Source: an uncultured Acetatifactor sp. (GTDB lineage Bacteria > Bacillota > Clostridia > Lachnospirales > Lachnospiraceae). From it: a stretch of 39,425 nt of DNA. Both the position numbers and the translations under genes were made by a program. The notes beneath the pieces were generated by a model. That model did not search any database. It was not told where the DNA came from and saw only the letters and a list, made by a program, of their open reading frames with translations. Shown here in pieces: positions 25,078-33,034 of this stretch. Location: assembly GCA_910588225.1 (NCBI GenBank), contig CAJUQT010000040.1, positions 1-39,425 of the forward strand, read 5' to 3'. Position 1 is the first letter of the stretch, and each line of letters begins with the position of its first letter.

Positions 25078-27132
25078 GTGAGCGAACGAATCAGAAATAT
25101 CAAGACATTTTCACGCTATGTGACGGCTTATTTTATGGTGCTTCTGGTGGTCTCCGGCGTTATCCTGGTCGGTGCGTTCCGGTATTCTTCTGACAGGCTG
25201 CTGCAGACGGAAAGGAAGAATGAACAGAAAAATATGCAGCTGGCGGCCGATAATCTGGAAAAGCAGTTTCAGATGCTGGAAAGTATCGCATTGCAGATCG
25301 GGATTGAGGCAAAGTACCGGCCCAATGTTCTGAACCGCAGCTCATACCGGGATGTGGTGCTGCTGGAAGATTTTACGAAATATGCGAATTATTCTCCGCT
25401 GTCAGTGAATTATTTTCTGGCTTACCGCTCACAGAAAAAGATATATACATTCACAGGAAACACGACATATTTTGAATATTACGGACCGTCGGTGCTTGGA
25501 ATTCCTTATGAACAGACAGAGGAGGTATTTCAGCAGATCTTAAATGAAACGACCATTTCCTTTTTATATTCGGAACCTTATATAGTGTCAGTGTTTCCTG
25601 TCCGGTTTTATGGATATGATAAAACCAATGCCTATAATGCCGTGCTCTGTTTTGTGCTGACCAAACAGCAGATTCAGAGATATCTGGAGCAGGTGTGTGC
25701 CGGATTGCCGGAGCAATATGCCGTTATGGTGAATGGGGAACTGGTTTTTAATAATGCGGACAGGGAGAGTACGGCATTGACGAATGCTTCCGATTGTATG
25801 AATGTTATGTCCGCTGACGGGAAGGTCAGTCTCTATGCGCCGCTGCATTTGAAAGGATGGCAGCTGCTTTTGAATCAGGATTCTGCCATTTTCTATGCTG
25901 TTATCATTTCCTGCGGGCTTTTGATTCTTCTGATAGCATTTGCTATGGCTCATGTGAGCCTGCTTCCATTGAACCGGCTGATCGAGAAGTATATGCCCGA
26001 CAGTTCAAAATTTGAACGTAATTTCCGGCAGCTGGATTCGATTCTGGGTGGTATGACGCAGATGAATGCGGATATCCGTTACCAGTTGAGAAATCATCTG
26101 CTGAATCTGATTCTGCGGGGCGAGTACAGTGAAGGGATGCTGGAACGGTGGTCTATGACAGGGATTGCATTTGAAAGATCACTGTACTGTGTTTATCTGA
26201 TGAAAAAAGAGGGGCAGTCGGATGTCAGCAGGATTCTGGGACAGGAGCTGGAAAAATTAAAAGAGTTTAACATTGATTTTTATATAGTGGTAATGGAGCA
26301 TATGGATACGACAGCGGTTATCGCAGGTTATGACAATAGTGTCACACATCAGCAGGTGACAGAGATGCTTCGGCTGGCTGCCGCCGAATGCTCGCTGGAA
26401 ATCTGTGTGGGCCGTCCGGTAGATTCTCCGAAACGACTGCCGCTTTCCATGATGTCCGCACAGACTGCCGGCAGCTATCAGGGCAGAACTTCTGCTTCAC
26501 AGAAGCGCATTCAGGCAGACTTTCTGGCTGAAAGACTGGTTGCGGCCGCGGAATCCGGCTCTCAGAGCGGGATGGAGGAAGTTGGCCGTGAAATCGCCGG
26601 TTTTCTGGCGGGTTCTTCTACAGAGAGTCTGCTGAGAAAGCAAAATCTGTATGAGTTTCTGCAAAATGTTCTCTGTAAAGCGGAGGCGCATGGAATGGAA
26701 ATTGATAAATCCGAGGTGAATTCTCTGGTCCTGCTTTCGGATATTCCCATGATACTCTGCGATCTGCAGAAATTATTACTGGAAGCGACAGACAAAACTT
26801 CACAGAACCGGCTCACCGGCAGTGATGTCTCCAAGCTGCTTGTAGAGTATGTGATTGCCAATGCCTATGATCCGGATATCAATTTACAGGAGCTGTCTGA
26901 CCGTTTCGGGCTGAGCGCCGATTATATCAGCAGCATGATTAAAAAGGAAACGGGGTTTTCCTTCAAGGAATACCTCACGATGCTGCGGATTGCGGAAGGA
27001 AAGCGTCTGCTGACAGAAGAACGGTCTTTGACAGTGAATGATGTGGCAATGAAAGTTGGGTATCGGAAAGCTTCCAACTTCAGCAGGAAATTTAAAGAGC
27101 TGACCGGTATGCAGCCCTCGCAGCTGCGCTGA
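25078..27132 (+). CDS. Membrane-anchored AraC family regulator (YesS-like)
   Basis: This is a 684-residue one-component regulator with an external sensor. TM1 (about residues 15-35) and TM2 (about 272-297) flank an extracytoplasmic domain of about 235 residues. A cytoplasmic linker then leads to a C-terminal double HTH of the AraC family (about 585-684: LQELSDRFGLSADYISSMIK and VNDVAMKVGYRKASNFSRKF). Bacillus subtilis YesS has the same layout and activates rhamnogalacturonan genes. Here it sits between GH105/GH28 on one side and a sugar ABC transporter on the other, so it likely senses pectic oligosaccharides or a binding-protein complex and switches on both arms. The GTG at 25078 is chosen as start because GAAGGGAG is well spaced. 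Confidence 0.9.
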   Translation: MSERIRNIKTFSRYVTAYFMVLLVVSGVILVGAFRYSSDRLLQTERKNEQKNMQLAADNLEKQFQMLESIALQIGIEAKYRPNVLNRSSYRDVVLLEDFTKYANYSPLSVNYFLAYRSQKKIYTFTGNTTYFEYYGPSVLGIPYEQTEEVFQQILNETTISFLYSEPYIVSVFPVRFYGYDKTNAYNAVLCFVLTKQQIQRYLEQVCAGLPEQYAVMVNGELVFNNADRESTALTNASDCMNVMSADGKVSLYAPLHLKGWQLLLNQDSAIFYAVIISCGLLILLIAFAMAHVSLLPLNRLIEKYMPDSSKFERNFRQLDSILGGMTQMNADIRYQLRNHLLNLILRGEYSEGMLERWSMTGIAFERSLYCVYLMKKEGQSDVSRILGQELEKLKEFNIDFYIVVMEHMDTTAVIAGYDNSVTHQQVTEMLRLAAAECSLEICVGRPVDSPKRLPLSMMSAQTAGSYQGRTSASQKRIQADFLAERLVAAAESGSQSGMEEVGREIAGFLAGSSTESLLRKQNLYEFLQNVLCKAEAHGMEIDKSEVNSLVLLSDIPMILCDLQKLLLEATDKTSQNRLTGSDVSKLLVEYVIANAYDPDINLQELSDRFGLSADYISSMIKKETGFSFKEYLTMLRIAEGKRLLTEERSLTVNDVAMKVGYRKASNFSRKFKELTGMQPSQLR

Positions 27133-27184
27133 GGACCTGAAAACGCAACAGGCGATCGACAAAATTATGGTTCAGCGCTTTTGC

Positions 27185-27213
27185 TTGAAGGGTGTAACTA
27201 TATATGGTAAGAT
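27185..27213 (+). promoter_or_regulatory. Weak promoter candidate for the AAA-ATPase gene
   Basis: TTGAAG (27185-27190) and TAAGAT (27208-27213) are separated by 17 bases, 65 bases before the start codon. Both boxes differ from consensus at two positions. It is offered because the gene looks like a separate unit. Confidence 0.35.
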
Positions 27214-27278
27214 GGAACCGTGGATAAACAAGCAATACGCCGGACTCAGTGAAGCGCGAGAGTTGGAAAGGGGAGGCC

Positions 27279-28856
27279 ATGGGACATTATCTGAATCCTG
27301 GAAATGAAGGTTTCAGGCGGGCTTTAAAGGCGAAGATTTATGTAGATAAAACAGGAATGATTGAATACCTGAACAGTGTCATCGGAACAGATGATGGCTT
27401 TGTCTGTGTCAGCAGACCACGCAGATTCGGAAAATCTATGGCAGCCAATATGTTGACTGCGTATTATGATCGAGAGTGTGATTCGCAGGATCTGTTTGCG
27501 GATAAAATAATTTCCAGGGCGGATGATTATGAAGAACACAGAAACCAATATAATGTGATTTTTTTGAATATGCAGCAGATTTTAAGCGGGGCAGGTGACC
27601 CGGAGAAGGTTGTTTCATATCTGCAAAAAGTAGTATTGGAGGAGCTGAGAGAAAAATATCCTGAACAGACCAAAACGAGAGGAAAACATCTTCCGACAGT
27701 ATTGGCAGATATTTATATGTGGGATTCAGGAGAAAAAAGAGGATTTATCTTCATTATTGACGAGTGGGATTGCATTTTCAGGGAAGCCCCCAATAACACA
27801 AAAGCACAAAAATGGTATTTGGATTTCCTGAAAGATCTGTTTAAGGACAGAACATATGTGTCGTTGGCTTATATGACGGGCATTCTTCCCATCAAAAAAT
27901 ATGGTACGCATTCGGCGCTCAACATATTTGATGAATATTCCATGACCGGTCCGGAAATATTTGTGGAATACACTGGTTTTACGGAAAAAGAGGTTGAAAA
28001 GCTCTGTTTAGAGTATGGAAAAGATTTGGAGGAAATAAAAAACTGGTATGATGGATATGTCTTTCCGGAAGAACTTCACATTTATAATCCAAAATCTGTC
28101 GTGGATGTGATGAGGAGTAGAAAACCGAAAAGCTTCTGGACAAATACAGAGACTTATGAGGCATTGCAGCTGTATATTGATCTCAACGAAGATGGTCTGA
28201 AAGAAGCTTTGATGCAAATGCTTGCAGGGCAAAAATGTAAAATTGACACAGGTGCATTTCAGAACGATATGACGTCTTTTAAATCTAAAGATGATGTGCT
28301 GACGTTGCTGGTTCATTTAGGGTATTTGGCTTATGATGAAGGTACGAGAGCAGTATATATTCCCAATGAAGAGGTACGCGGTGAGTTCATCAGGGCAATC
28401 AGAAATGGAGGAAGGCCTGAACTTTTCAGGCTGCTTCAGGCATCAGATGAATTGATGGAGGCGACCCTTCGAATGGACAGTAAGATGGTTGCCGCGAGGA
28501 TACAGGAGATACACAGCAGATATACTGCGCCGATTCACTATAATAATGAGCAGGCTTTGCGTATGGTTATGATGCTTGCGTATATCGGAAGGGCAGACGA
28601 CTATCATATCTGTCAGGAACTGCCTGCAGGAACCGGCTATGCAGATATTGTTTTACAGCCAAAGGTCAATGGCCATCCTTATATTATTGTAGAGTTAAAG
28701 TGGGATGAATGTGTTGAAGGTGCGATTGCACAGATAAAAGAAAGAGATTATCTGCAAGGGCTTAAAAATGATATGGGTGAAGTTCTTTTGGTAGGCATCA
28801 GTTATAACAAGAAGACGAAAGAGCACTTTTGCAAAATCGAGAGGTATGTTTTATAG
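27279..28856 (+). CDS. AAA-ATPase-like protein with C-terminal PD-(D/E)XK nuclease-like domain
   Basis: This is a 525-residue protein of the family pairing PF09820 (AAA-ATPase-like) with PF08011 (PD-(D/E)XK nuclease superfamily). The N-terminus has KIYVDKTGMIEYLN, then the variant Walker A RPRRFGKS (46-53) and Walker B FIFIIDEWD (156-164). The C-terminal part has the nuclease-like pattern D456 (YADIVLQPK) and E472-x-K474 (IIVELKWD). The family is multi-copy and patchy in gut Firmicutes and Bacteroidetes. Its function is not established, with defence or mobile-element roles proposed. It is flanked by a weak promoter and a strong terminator and is more A/T-rich than its neighbours. It separates the regulator from the transporter genes, which suggests later insertion. 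The ATG at 27279 follows AAAGGGGAGG. Confidence 0.88.
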   Translation: MGHYLNPGNEGFRRALKAKIYVDKTGMIEYLNSVIGTDDGFVCVSRPRRFGKSMAANMLTAYYDRECDSQDLFADKIISRADDYEEHRNQYNVIFLNMQQILSGAGDPEKVVSYLQKVVLEELREKYPEQTKTRGKHLPTVLADIYMWDSGEKRGFIFIIDEWDCIFREAPNNTKAQKWYLDFLKDLFKDRTYVSLAYMTGILPIKKYGTHSALNIFDEYSMTGPEIFVEYTGFTEKEVEKLCLEYGKDLEEIKNWYDGYVFPEELHIYNPKSVVDVMRSRKPKSFWTNTETYEALQLYIDLNEDGLKEALMQMLAGQKCKIDTGAFQNDMTSFKSKDDVLTLLVHLGYLAYDEGTRAVYIPNEEVRGEFIRAIRNGGRPELFRLLQASDELMEATLRMDSKMVAARIQEIHSRYTAPIHYNNEQALRMVMMLAYIGRADDYHICQELPAGTGYADIVLQPKVNGHPYIIVELKWDECVEGAIAQIKERDYLQGLKNDMGEVLLVGISYNKKTKEHFCKIERYVL

Positions 28857-28908
28857 GGTTGCCTTAAAACTCCGCGTTTTCAAGGCGGTTCCCCCAAAAT
28901 CCCCAGAA

Positions 28909-28956
28909 CTCCCAAAAGCCGAATTCCATCGGTTTTTGGGAGGTTTTTTGTTTTTT
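28909..28956 (+). terminator. Intrinsic terminator after the AAA-ATPase gene
   Basis: CTCCCAAAAGCCGA (28909-28922) pairs with TCGGTTTTTGGGAG (28929-28942), 14 bp with one G-T. The stem is followed by two T-runs to 28956. A smaller hairpin (28861-28886) lies just before it. Confidence 0.93.
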
Positions 28957-28961
28957 GGGAT

Positions 28962-28991
28962 TTGAATGGACAAAATAGACAGTGATACAAT
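28962..28991 (+). promoter_or_regulatory. Putative promoter of the sugar ABC transporter operon
   Basis: TTGAAT (28962-28967), an 18-base spacer and TACAAT (28986-28991) lie directly after the terminator and about 112 bases before the binding-protein start. The short inverted repeat TCAAATC (29003-29009) with GATTTG (29031-29036) downstream could be a regulator site. Confidence 0.55.
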
Positions 28992-29102
28992 GAGCGCAGG
29001 TTCAAATCTGAAAAAAATGCACAATAAAGATTTGGACTTTGCATTGAAGAATGCCGAATGCGAACAAATGATGGAAAAAAGAGAAGAAAGGAGAAGGTAT
29101 TT

Positions 29103-30872
29103 ATGAAGAAACGTGTGGCAGCTTTATTTTTAGCCGGGAGTATGGTGTTGGGACTGACAGCTTGTTCCTCTTCACCGTCTTCCTCCACAAACGACTCGGC
29201 TTCGGGGGGATCAGGAGAGTCAGCTTCGGGAGGGGCAGCGGCACAGACTCAAGCAAATAATGGAGGGGCCGATTCGGGCGAGGTTCCGGTTCTGCGTCTG
29301 GCGACCAAGCTTCATACAGAGCAGACAGCAGCCCTTGAAGACATTTGGGCCTTCAAACATCTGGAAAAGAAATTTAATGTAAAATTCGAGCTGGAAGATC
29401 TGGGAGACAACAGCGACGAGCGTATCAGTCAGCTTTTTATGGCGGATGACCTTCCGGATATCATGTGGATGGGATTATCTACCACAGATGCCATGACCTA
29501 TGGTGTAGGCGAGGGGATGCTTCTGGACTGGACACCCTATATGAATGAAGAGACGATGCCGAATCTGATGAAAGCGCTGGAGGATTATCCGGATGCACTG
29601 GTGGCTTCCACTACGCCGGATGGAAAAGTATACAGCCTTCCTTATATCCGCGGACCGGTTTATGCCAACAATACCGGTGCATTTTCCGGTACCATCCGTG
29701 TCAATATCAATAAGGCGTGGCTGGATAAGGTTGGTATGGATATTCCTGCTACATTGGACGAATTCCTTGAGGTTGCCCGCGCATTTAAAGCGCAGGATCC
29801 CGGCGGCGTCGGGGCAGAGCTGATTCCGGTCTCAGACAACCAGAATAAGATTAAGGATTATATCTGGAATGCATTGGGATTCTATGGCAGCGGTCAGACC
29901 TACGGAACGAATTTTGCCATTAAAAACGGGGAGATTACTTTGCCTGCATACACACCGGAAGCCAAAGAATTTATGCAGACACTGAATACCATGCTGAAGG
30001 AAGGACTGGTCTCGCCGGATTACTTTACTCTGGACCAGGATGCCAATCGGGCGAATGTGGCGAAAGGAATTGTGGGTATCTTCGGAGACAGTACTTTGCA
30101 GCCGGCAGAGAGCAACTGGCAGGATTGGGTAGCTCTGTCCCCGCTGTCCAGCAATGTAAATGACACTCGTGTCGCTCATGTAAATGCCGGATATTCCCTG
30201 GGTACCTATGTATCATCCAAAACGAAGTATCCGGAGCTGATTGCTTCTATTCTTGATTACATGTACAGTGATGAAGGCGGTTCTTATTACCAGGCCGGGC
30301 CCATGAAGGGGACAGAAGATGAAATAGATGACAACGGCTGGTGGATTACAGAGGATGGACGGGTAATTAACGCCAGGATGGAAGCGGACAGTACAGCCAC
30401 TCTCACAAATGGCAATACAGCGTGGTATTATGTGGCGGGGCGTTTCGATCATATGGAATCCTTCCGCTATGAGCTGGCAGGTGTGGAGAATCCCATGGAG
30501 TATCGGACGGTTAAGGATGTGCTGACAGGCAAGGATGTGGAGATGCCGGTGGTGGACGTTTCGATTTTTGATGATGACAACTGGGATCATCACTGGCGCG
30601 TTATACAGACAGATGCCATGAAAGATTATCTGACCTTTATCGTTCTGCCGCCGGTTTACCTGACTCTGGAGCAGAAGGAAGAAGCGGATGACTATGCTAC
30701 CGTTATCAATGATTATGTGACACAGGAGACGGCGAAATTCATTGCAGGCGAGCGTTCTCTGGATGAATTTGATGCATATCAGAATGAGCTGAAAGATCTG
30801 GGAATTGAAGATTATATCAATATCTATAAGGATGCGTATTCTGGCTTTATCGATGCAACCTTTGGCAATTGA
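29103..30872 (+). CDS. Extracellular sugar-binding lipoprotein (LplA/YtcQ type)
   Basis: This 589-residue solute-binding protein of a carbohydrate ABC importer would be anchored on the outer face of the membrane. The N-terminus is a lipoprotein signal peptide (MKKRVAALFLAGSMVLGLTA-C, lipobox cysteine C21), followed by a Ser/Gly/Ala-rich linker to about residue 60. The mature part, from VPVLRLATKLH, has motifs of the large family 1 binding proteins (LFMADDLPDIMW, KVYSLPYIRGPVYANN, WLDKVGMDIPATLDEF). Size and the LplB/LplC-type permeases downstream place it with oligosaccharide importers of the B. subtilis YtcQ/LplA group. An upstream ATG at 29058 is in frame but would bury the signal peptide, and GAAAGGAGAAGG fits the ATG at 29103. 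The ligand is probably a uronic-acid-containing oligosaccharide, from context. Confidence 0.93.
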   Translation: MKKRVAALFLAGSMVLGLTACSSSPSSSTNDSASGGSGESASGGAAAQTQANNGGADSGEVPVLRLATKLHTEQTAALEDIWAFKHLEKKFNVKFELEDLGDNSDERISQLFMADDLPDIMWMGLSTTDAMTYGVGEGMLLDWTPYMNEETMPNLMKALEDYPDALVASTTPDGKVYSLPYIRGPVYANNTGAFSGTIRVNINKAWLDKVGMDIPATLDEFLEVARAFKAQDPGGVGAELIPVSDNQNKIKDYIWNALGFYGSGQTYGTNFAIKNGEITLPAYTPEAKEFMQTLNTMLKEGLVSPDYFTLDQDANRANVAKGIVGIFGDSTLQPAESNWQDWVALSPLSSNVNDTRVAHVNAGYSLGTYVSSKTKYPELIASILDYMYSDEGGSYYQAGPMKGTEDEIDDNGWWITEDGRVINARMEADSTATLTNGNTAWYYVAGRFDHMESFRYELAGVENPMEYRTVKDVLTGKDVEMPVVDVSIFDDDNWDHHWRVIQTDAMKDYLTFIVLPPVYLTLEQKEEADDYATVINDYVTQETAKFIAGERSLDEFDAYQNELKDLGIEDYINIYKDAYSGFIDATFGN

Positions 30873-30894
30873 TCCCGGTTCCGGAAGTACTTTA

Positions 30895-30924
30895 GGCGGG
30901 TGGGAATGTATCTTCCCGCCCGCC
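30895..30924 (+). promoter_or_regulatory. Hairpin after the binding-protein gene
   Basis: GGCGGGTGGGAA (30895-30906) and TTCCCGCCCGCC (30913-30924) form a 12-bp stem with one T-G pair and a 6-base loop, 23 bases after the stop. No T-run follows. Such stems commonly stabilise binding-protein mRNA relative to the permease genes. Confidence 0.7.
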
Positions 30925-30939
30925 ATTTCCATATGATGC

Positions 30940-31085
30940 TTAGAGCTGTGGCGCAGCGACGAAACCCCAGTCTTGAAACGAGCATGCCCGGGAGAATTTT
31001 CAGATGCTTTGTTGCAGCTGAAAATTACTCCCCGTGTGGGCATGGGAAGTTACAAGACAAAACTTTAGAGCTGTCGCGCAGCGAC
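30940..31085 (+). repeat. Direct repeats flanking a long hairpin between ABC genes
   Basis: Two 21-base direct repeats (30940-30960 and 31065-31085) are identical at 20 positions; the second reads TTAGAGCTGTCGCGCAGCGA.. and contains GTCGC-GCA-GCGAC. Between them lies a hairpin: CATGCCC-GGGAG-AATTTTCAG (30983-31003) pairs with CTGAAAATT, a bulged A, CTCCC, a 5-base bulge and GGGCATG (31018-31044), giving 21 bp around a 14-base loop. The second repeat ends seven bases before the permease AGGAGG site. The composite resembles a small palindromic repeat element inserted in the operon, or a post-transcriptional control region. Confidence 0.7.
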
Positions 31086-31106
31086 TTTAAATAGGAGGTT
31101 TTATCT

Positions 31107-32048
31107 GTGAACGGCAAAAAATATAAAAAGAAAATAACAGGCGCTTATGTGATAAAGCGGCTGCGGGAGAGCTGGCAGCTGTATGTGCTGCTTTTGCCTG
31201 CCCTGATTTATGTGGCGGTTTTCAGCTATGGCCCAATGTATGGCATCCAGATCGCATTTAAGAACTTTCGGCCAAGTCTGGGAATTGCGGAAAGTGAATG
31301 GCTGGATCCATTGTTGAAAAATTTTATCCGATTTTTTAAATATCCGGATTTCTGGAAAATGATCAGGAACACACTTTCTATTACATTGTATTCCCTGGCT
31401 ACCTTTCCCTGCGCCATTATTTTTGCGCTGATGCTGAATGAAGTCAGGCAGATTCGACTGAAGAAAACGGTGCAGATGGTCACTTACGCGACACATTTTC
31501 TGTCAGAGGTGGTAGCTTGCTCTCTGGTACTGATGATGCTGGATCGAGCCAATGGACCCATCAACAATCTGATTGCATTGTTGGGAGGCGAAAGGATTCC
31601 CTTTATTACCAATCCAAAAGCTTTTTCCTCTATTTATGTGTGGTCTGATGTATGGCAGAATCTGGGATGGAGTTCCATTCTCTACATCGCAGCGCTTGCT
31701 TCGATCTCTCCGGAGCTGGTGGATGCGGCCAGAGTGGATGGGGCCAGTCGGATGCAGATTATCCGGCATGTGAACATTCCCGGCATCATGCCCACGATAG
31801 CCATTACCTTCATTATGAGATTGGGCGGTCTGTTGTCAGTAGGGTATTCCAAGATCTATCTGCTGCAGAATGACCTGAATCTTTCCGCATCTCAGGTAAT
31901 ATCTACATATGTGTATGATATCGGTATTCTGGGAGGGCAGTACAGTTACTCGACAGCAATCGGTTTGTTTAACAATATTGTGAATATAATCTGTCTGTTA
32001 ATCGCGAATGCGGTGGTTAAGCGGCTGACGGATACCGGCTTGTTCTGA
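31107..32048 (+). CDS. Carbohydrate ABC transporter permease (LplB-type)
   Basis: This is a 313-residue inner-membrane permease of the CUT1-like LplB group. A long charged N-terminus (MNGKKYKKKITG) precedes six hydrophobic helices. The EAA loop that contacts the ATPase is ELVDAARVDGASRMQIIRHVNIPGI (about residues 200-224). It begins with GTG at 31107 behind a consensus AGGAGG. With the next gene it forms the channel for the binding protein encoded upstream. No ATPase gene is present in the window. Clostridia and Bacillus importers of this type usually borrow a shared MsmX-like ATPase, which is inference here. Confidence 0.93.
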   Translation: MNGKKYKKKITGAYVIKRLRESWQLYVLLLPALIYVAVFSYGPMYGIQIAFKNFRPSLGIAESEWLDPLLKNFIRFFKYPDFWKMIRNTLSITLYSLATFPCAIIFALMLNEVRQIRLKKTVQMVTYATHFLSEVVACSLVLMMLDRANGPINNLIALLGGERIPFITNPKAFSSIYVWSDVWQNLGWSSILYIAALASISPELVDAARVDGASRMQIIRHVNIPGIMPTIAITFIMRLGGLLSVGYSKIYLLQNDLNLSASQVISTYVYDIGILGGQYSYSTAIGLFNNIVNIICLLIANAVVKRLTDTGLF

Positions 32049-32063
32049 GAGGAGGGAAGGAGA

Positions 32064-32963
32064 ATGAAAGGTAGGAAAATCAAGCTGTTTGATATGGTTA
32101 ATATAACGCTTTTGCTGTTACTTACATTTGTGTGTATCTATCCGCTGTATTATACGGTTATAGCATCTTTTTCCGATTACATTCCGGTGGCAACCGGGAA
32201 GATCAGTTTCTGGCCTGTTGATTTTACGACGCTCGCCTATGAGGCCGTTTTTGAAAACCAGGAAATCTGGCTGGGCTATCGCAATACGATTATCTATACG
32301 GTGTGCGGGACATTGTTTAATCTTTTTTTGACAATTCCAACGGCGTATGTTATGAGCAAGAAGCGGATGTTCGGCCATACGCTGTTTACCTGGTTTTTCC
32401 TGATTACCATGTACTTCAGCGGCGGTATGGTTCCCACTTATCTGCTTTACAAGAATTTGAATCTGATTAACAATCCTATGATTATGATTGTTACTGGGGG
32501 TTTAAGTGTTTACAACATGATTGTGGCGCGTACTTATTTTTCCAGCTCCATACCGGAGAGCCTTTTTGAATCGGTGAAAATTGACGGGGGCAGTGAATTT
32601 GACCAGTTCTTTCGTATTGCCCTGCCGTTGGCAAAACCGGTGGTGGCAGTGATCACACTTTATTATGCTGTGGGCCACTGGAACAGCTATTTCAATGCCA
32701 TGATGTATCTGAGTAATAAAAAGTATCATCCGCTGGCTCTTGTGCTTCGCCGTATTCTGATTCTGAATGAAAGTGTCGTAAGCGATGACCTTCTGGCCAA
32801 TATGGATGTCAGAATTCTGGAAGACCTGACACAGAAGGCTAACATGGCAGTGGTTATGAAGTATGCGCTGGTGCTGATTTCCAGCCTTCCGCTTCTGGTC
32901 GCTTATCCTTTTGTGCAGAAATACTTTGTCAAAGGGGTTATGATTGGGTCGGTGAAGGGATAA
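32064..32963 (+). CDS. Carbohydrate ABC transporter permease (LplC/YtcP-type)
   Basis: This is the 299-residue second permease of the importer, with six helices. The EAA motif (ESLFESVKIDGGSEFDQFFRIALPLAKP, about residues 165-192) is the ATPase docking site. The start is behind GAGAGGAGGGAAGGAG, 15 bases after the first permease, and the two are clearly one unit. The sequence ends in VQKYFVKGVMIGSVKG, the usual LplC-type C-terminus. Together with the lipoprotein and the first permease it should bring pectin-derived oligosaccharides into the cell for GH28, GH105 and the GH115-like enzyme. Confidence 0.93.
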   Translation: MKGRKIKLFDMVNITLLLLLTFVCIYPLYYTVIASFSDYIPVATGKISFWPVDFTTLAYEAVFENQEIWLGYRNTIIYTVCGTLFNLFLTIPTAYVMSKKRMFGHTLFTWFFLITMYFSGGMVPTYLLYKNLNLINNPMIMIVTGGLSVYNMIVARTYFSSSIPESLFESVKIDGGSEFDQFFRIALPLAKPVVAVITLYYAVGHWNSYFNAMMYLSNKKYHPLALVLRRILILNESVVSDDLLANMDVRILEDLTQKANMAVVMKYALVLISSLPLLVAYPFVQKYFVKGVMIGSVKG

Positions 32964-33034
32964 GTGTGTAAAGAACTTCTAAGCGGCTTGCCGGGAACGG
33001 CTTATAAAAAAGAAGGAAAATCGGAGGAGTATAG

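Noticed and set aside
24825..25103. N-terminal extension of the GH105 frame by 93 codons
   Set aside because: The extra residues are Cys/Tyr/Ser-rich with no similarity to GH105 and would run through the divergent promoter region. The AAAGGAGG site supports the internal ATG at 24824.
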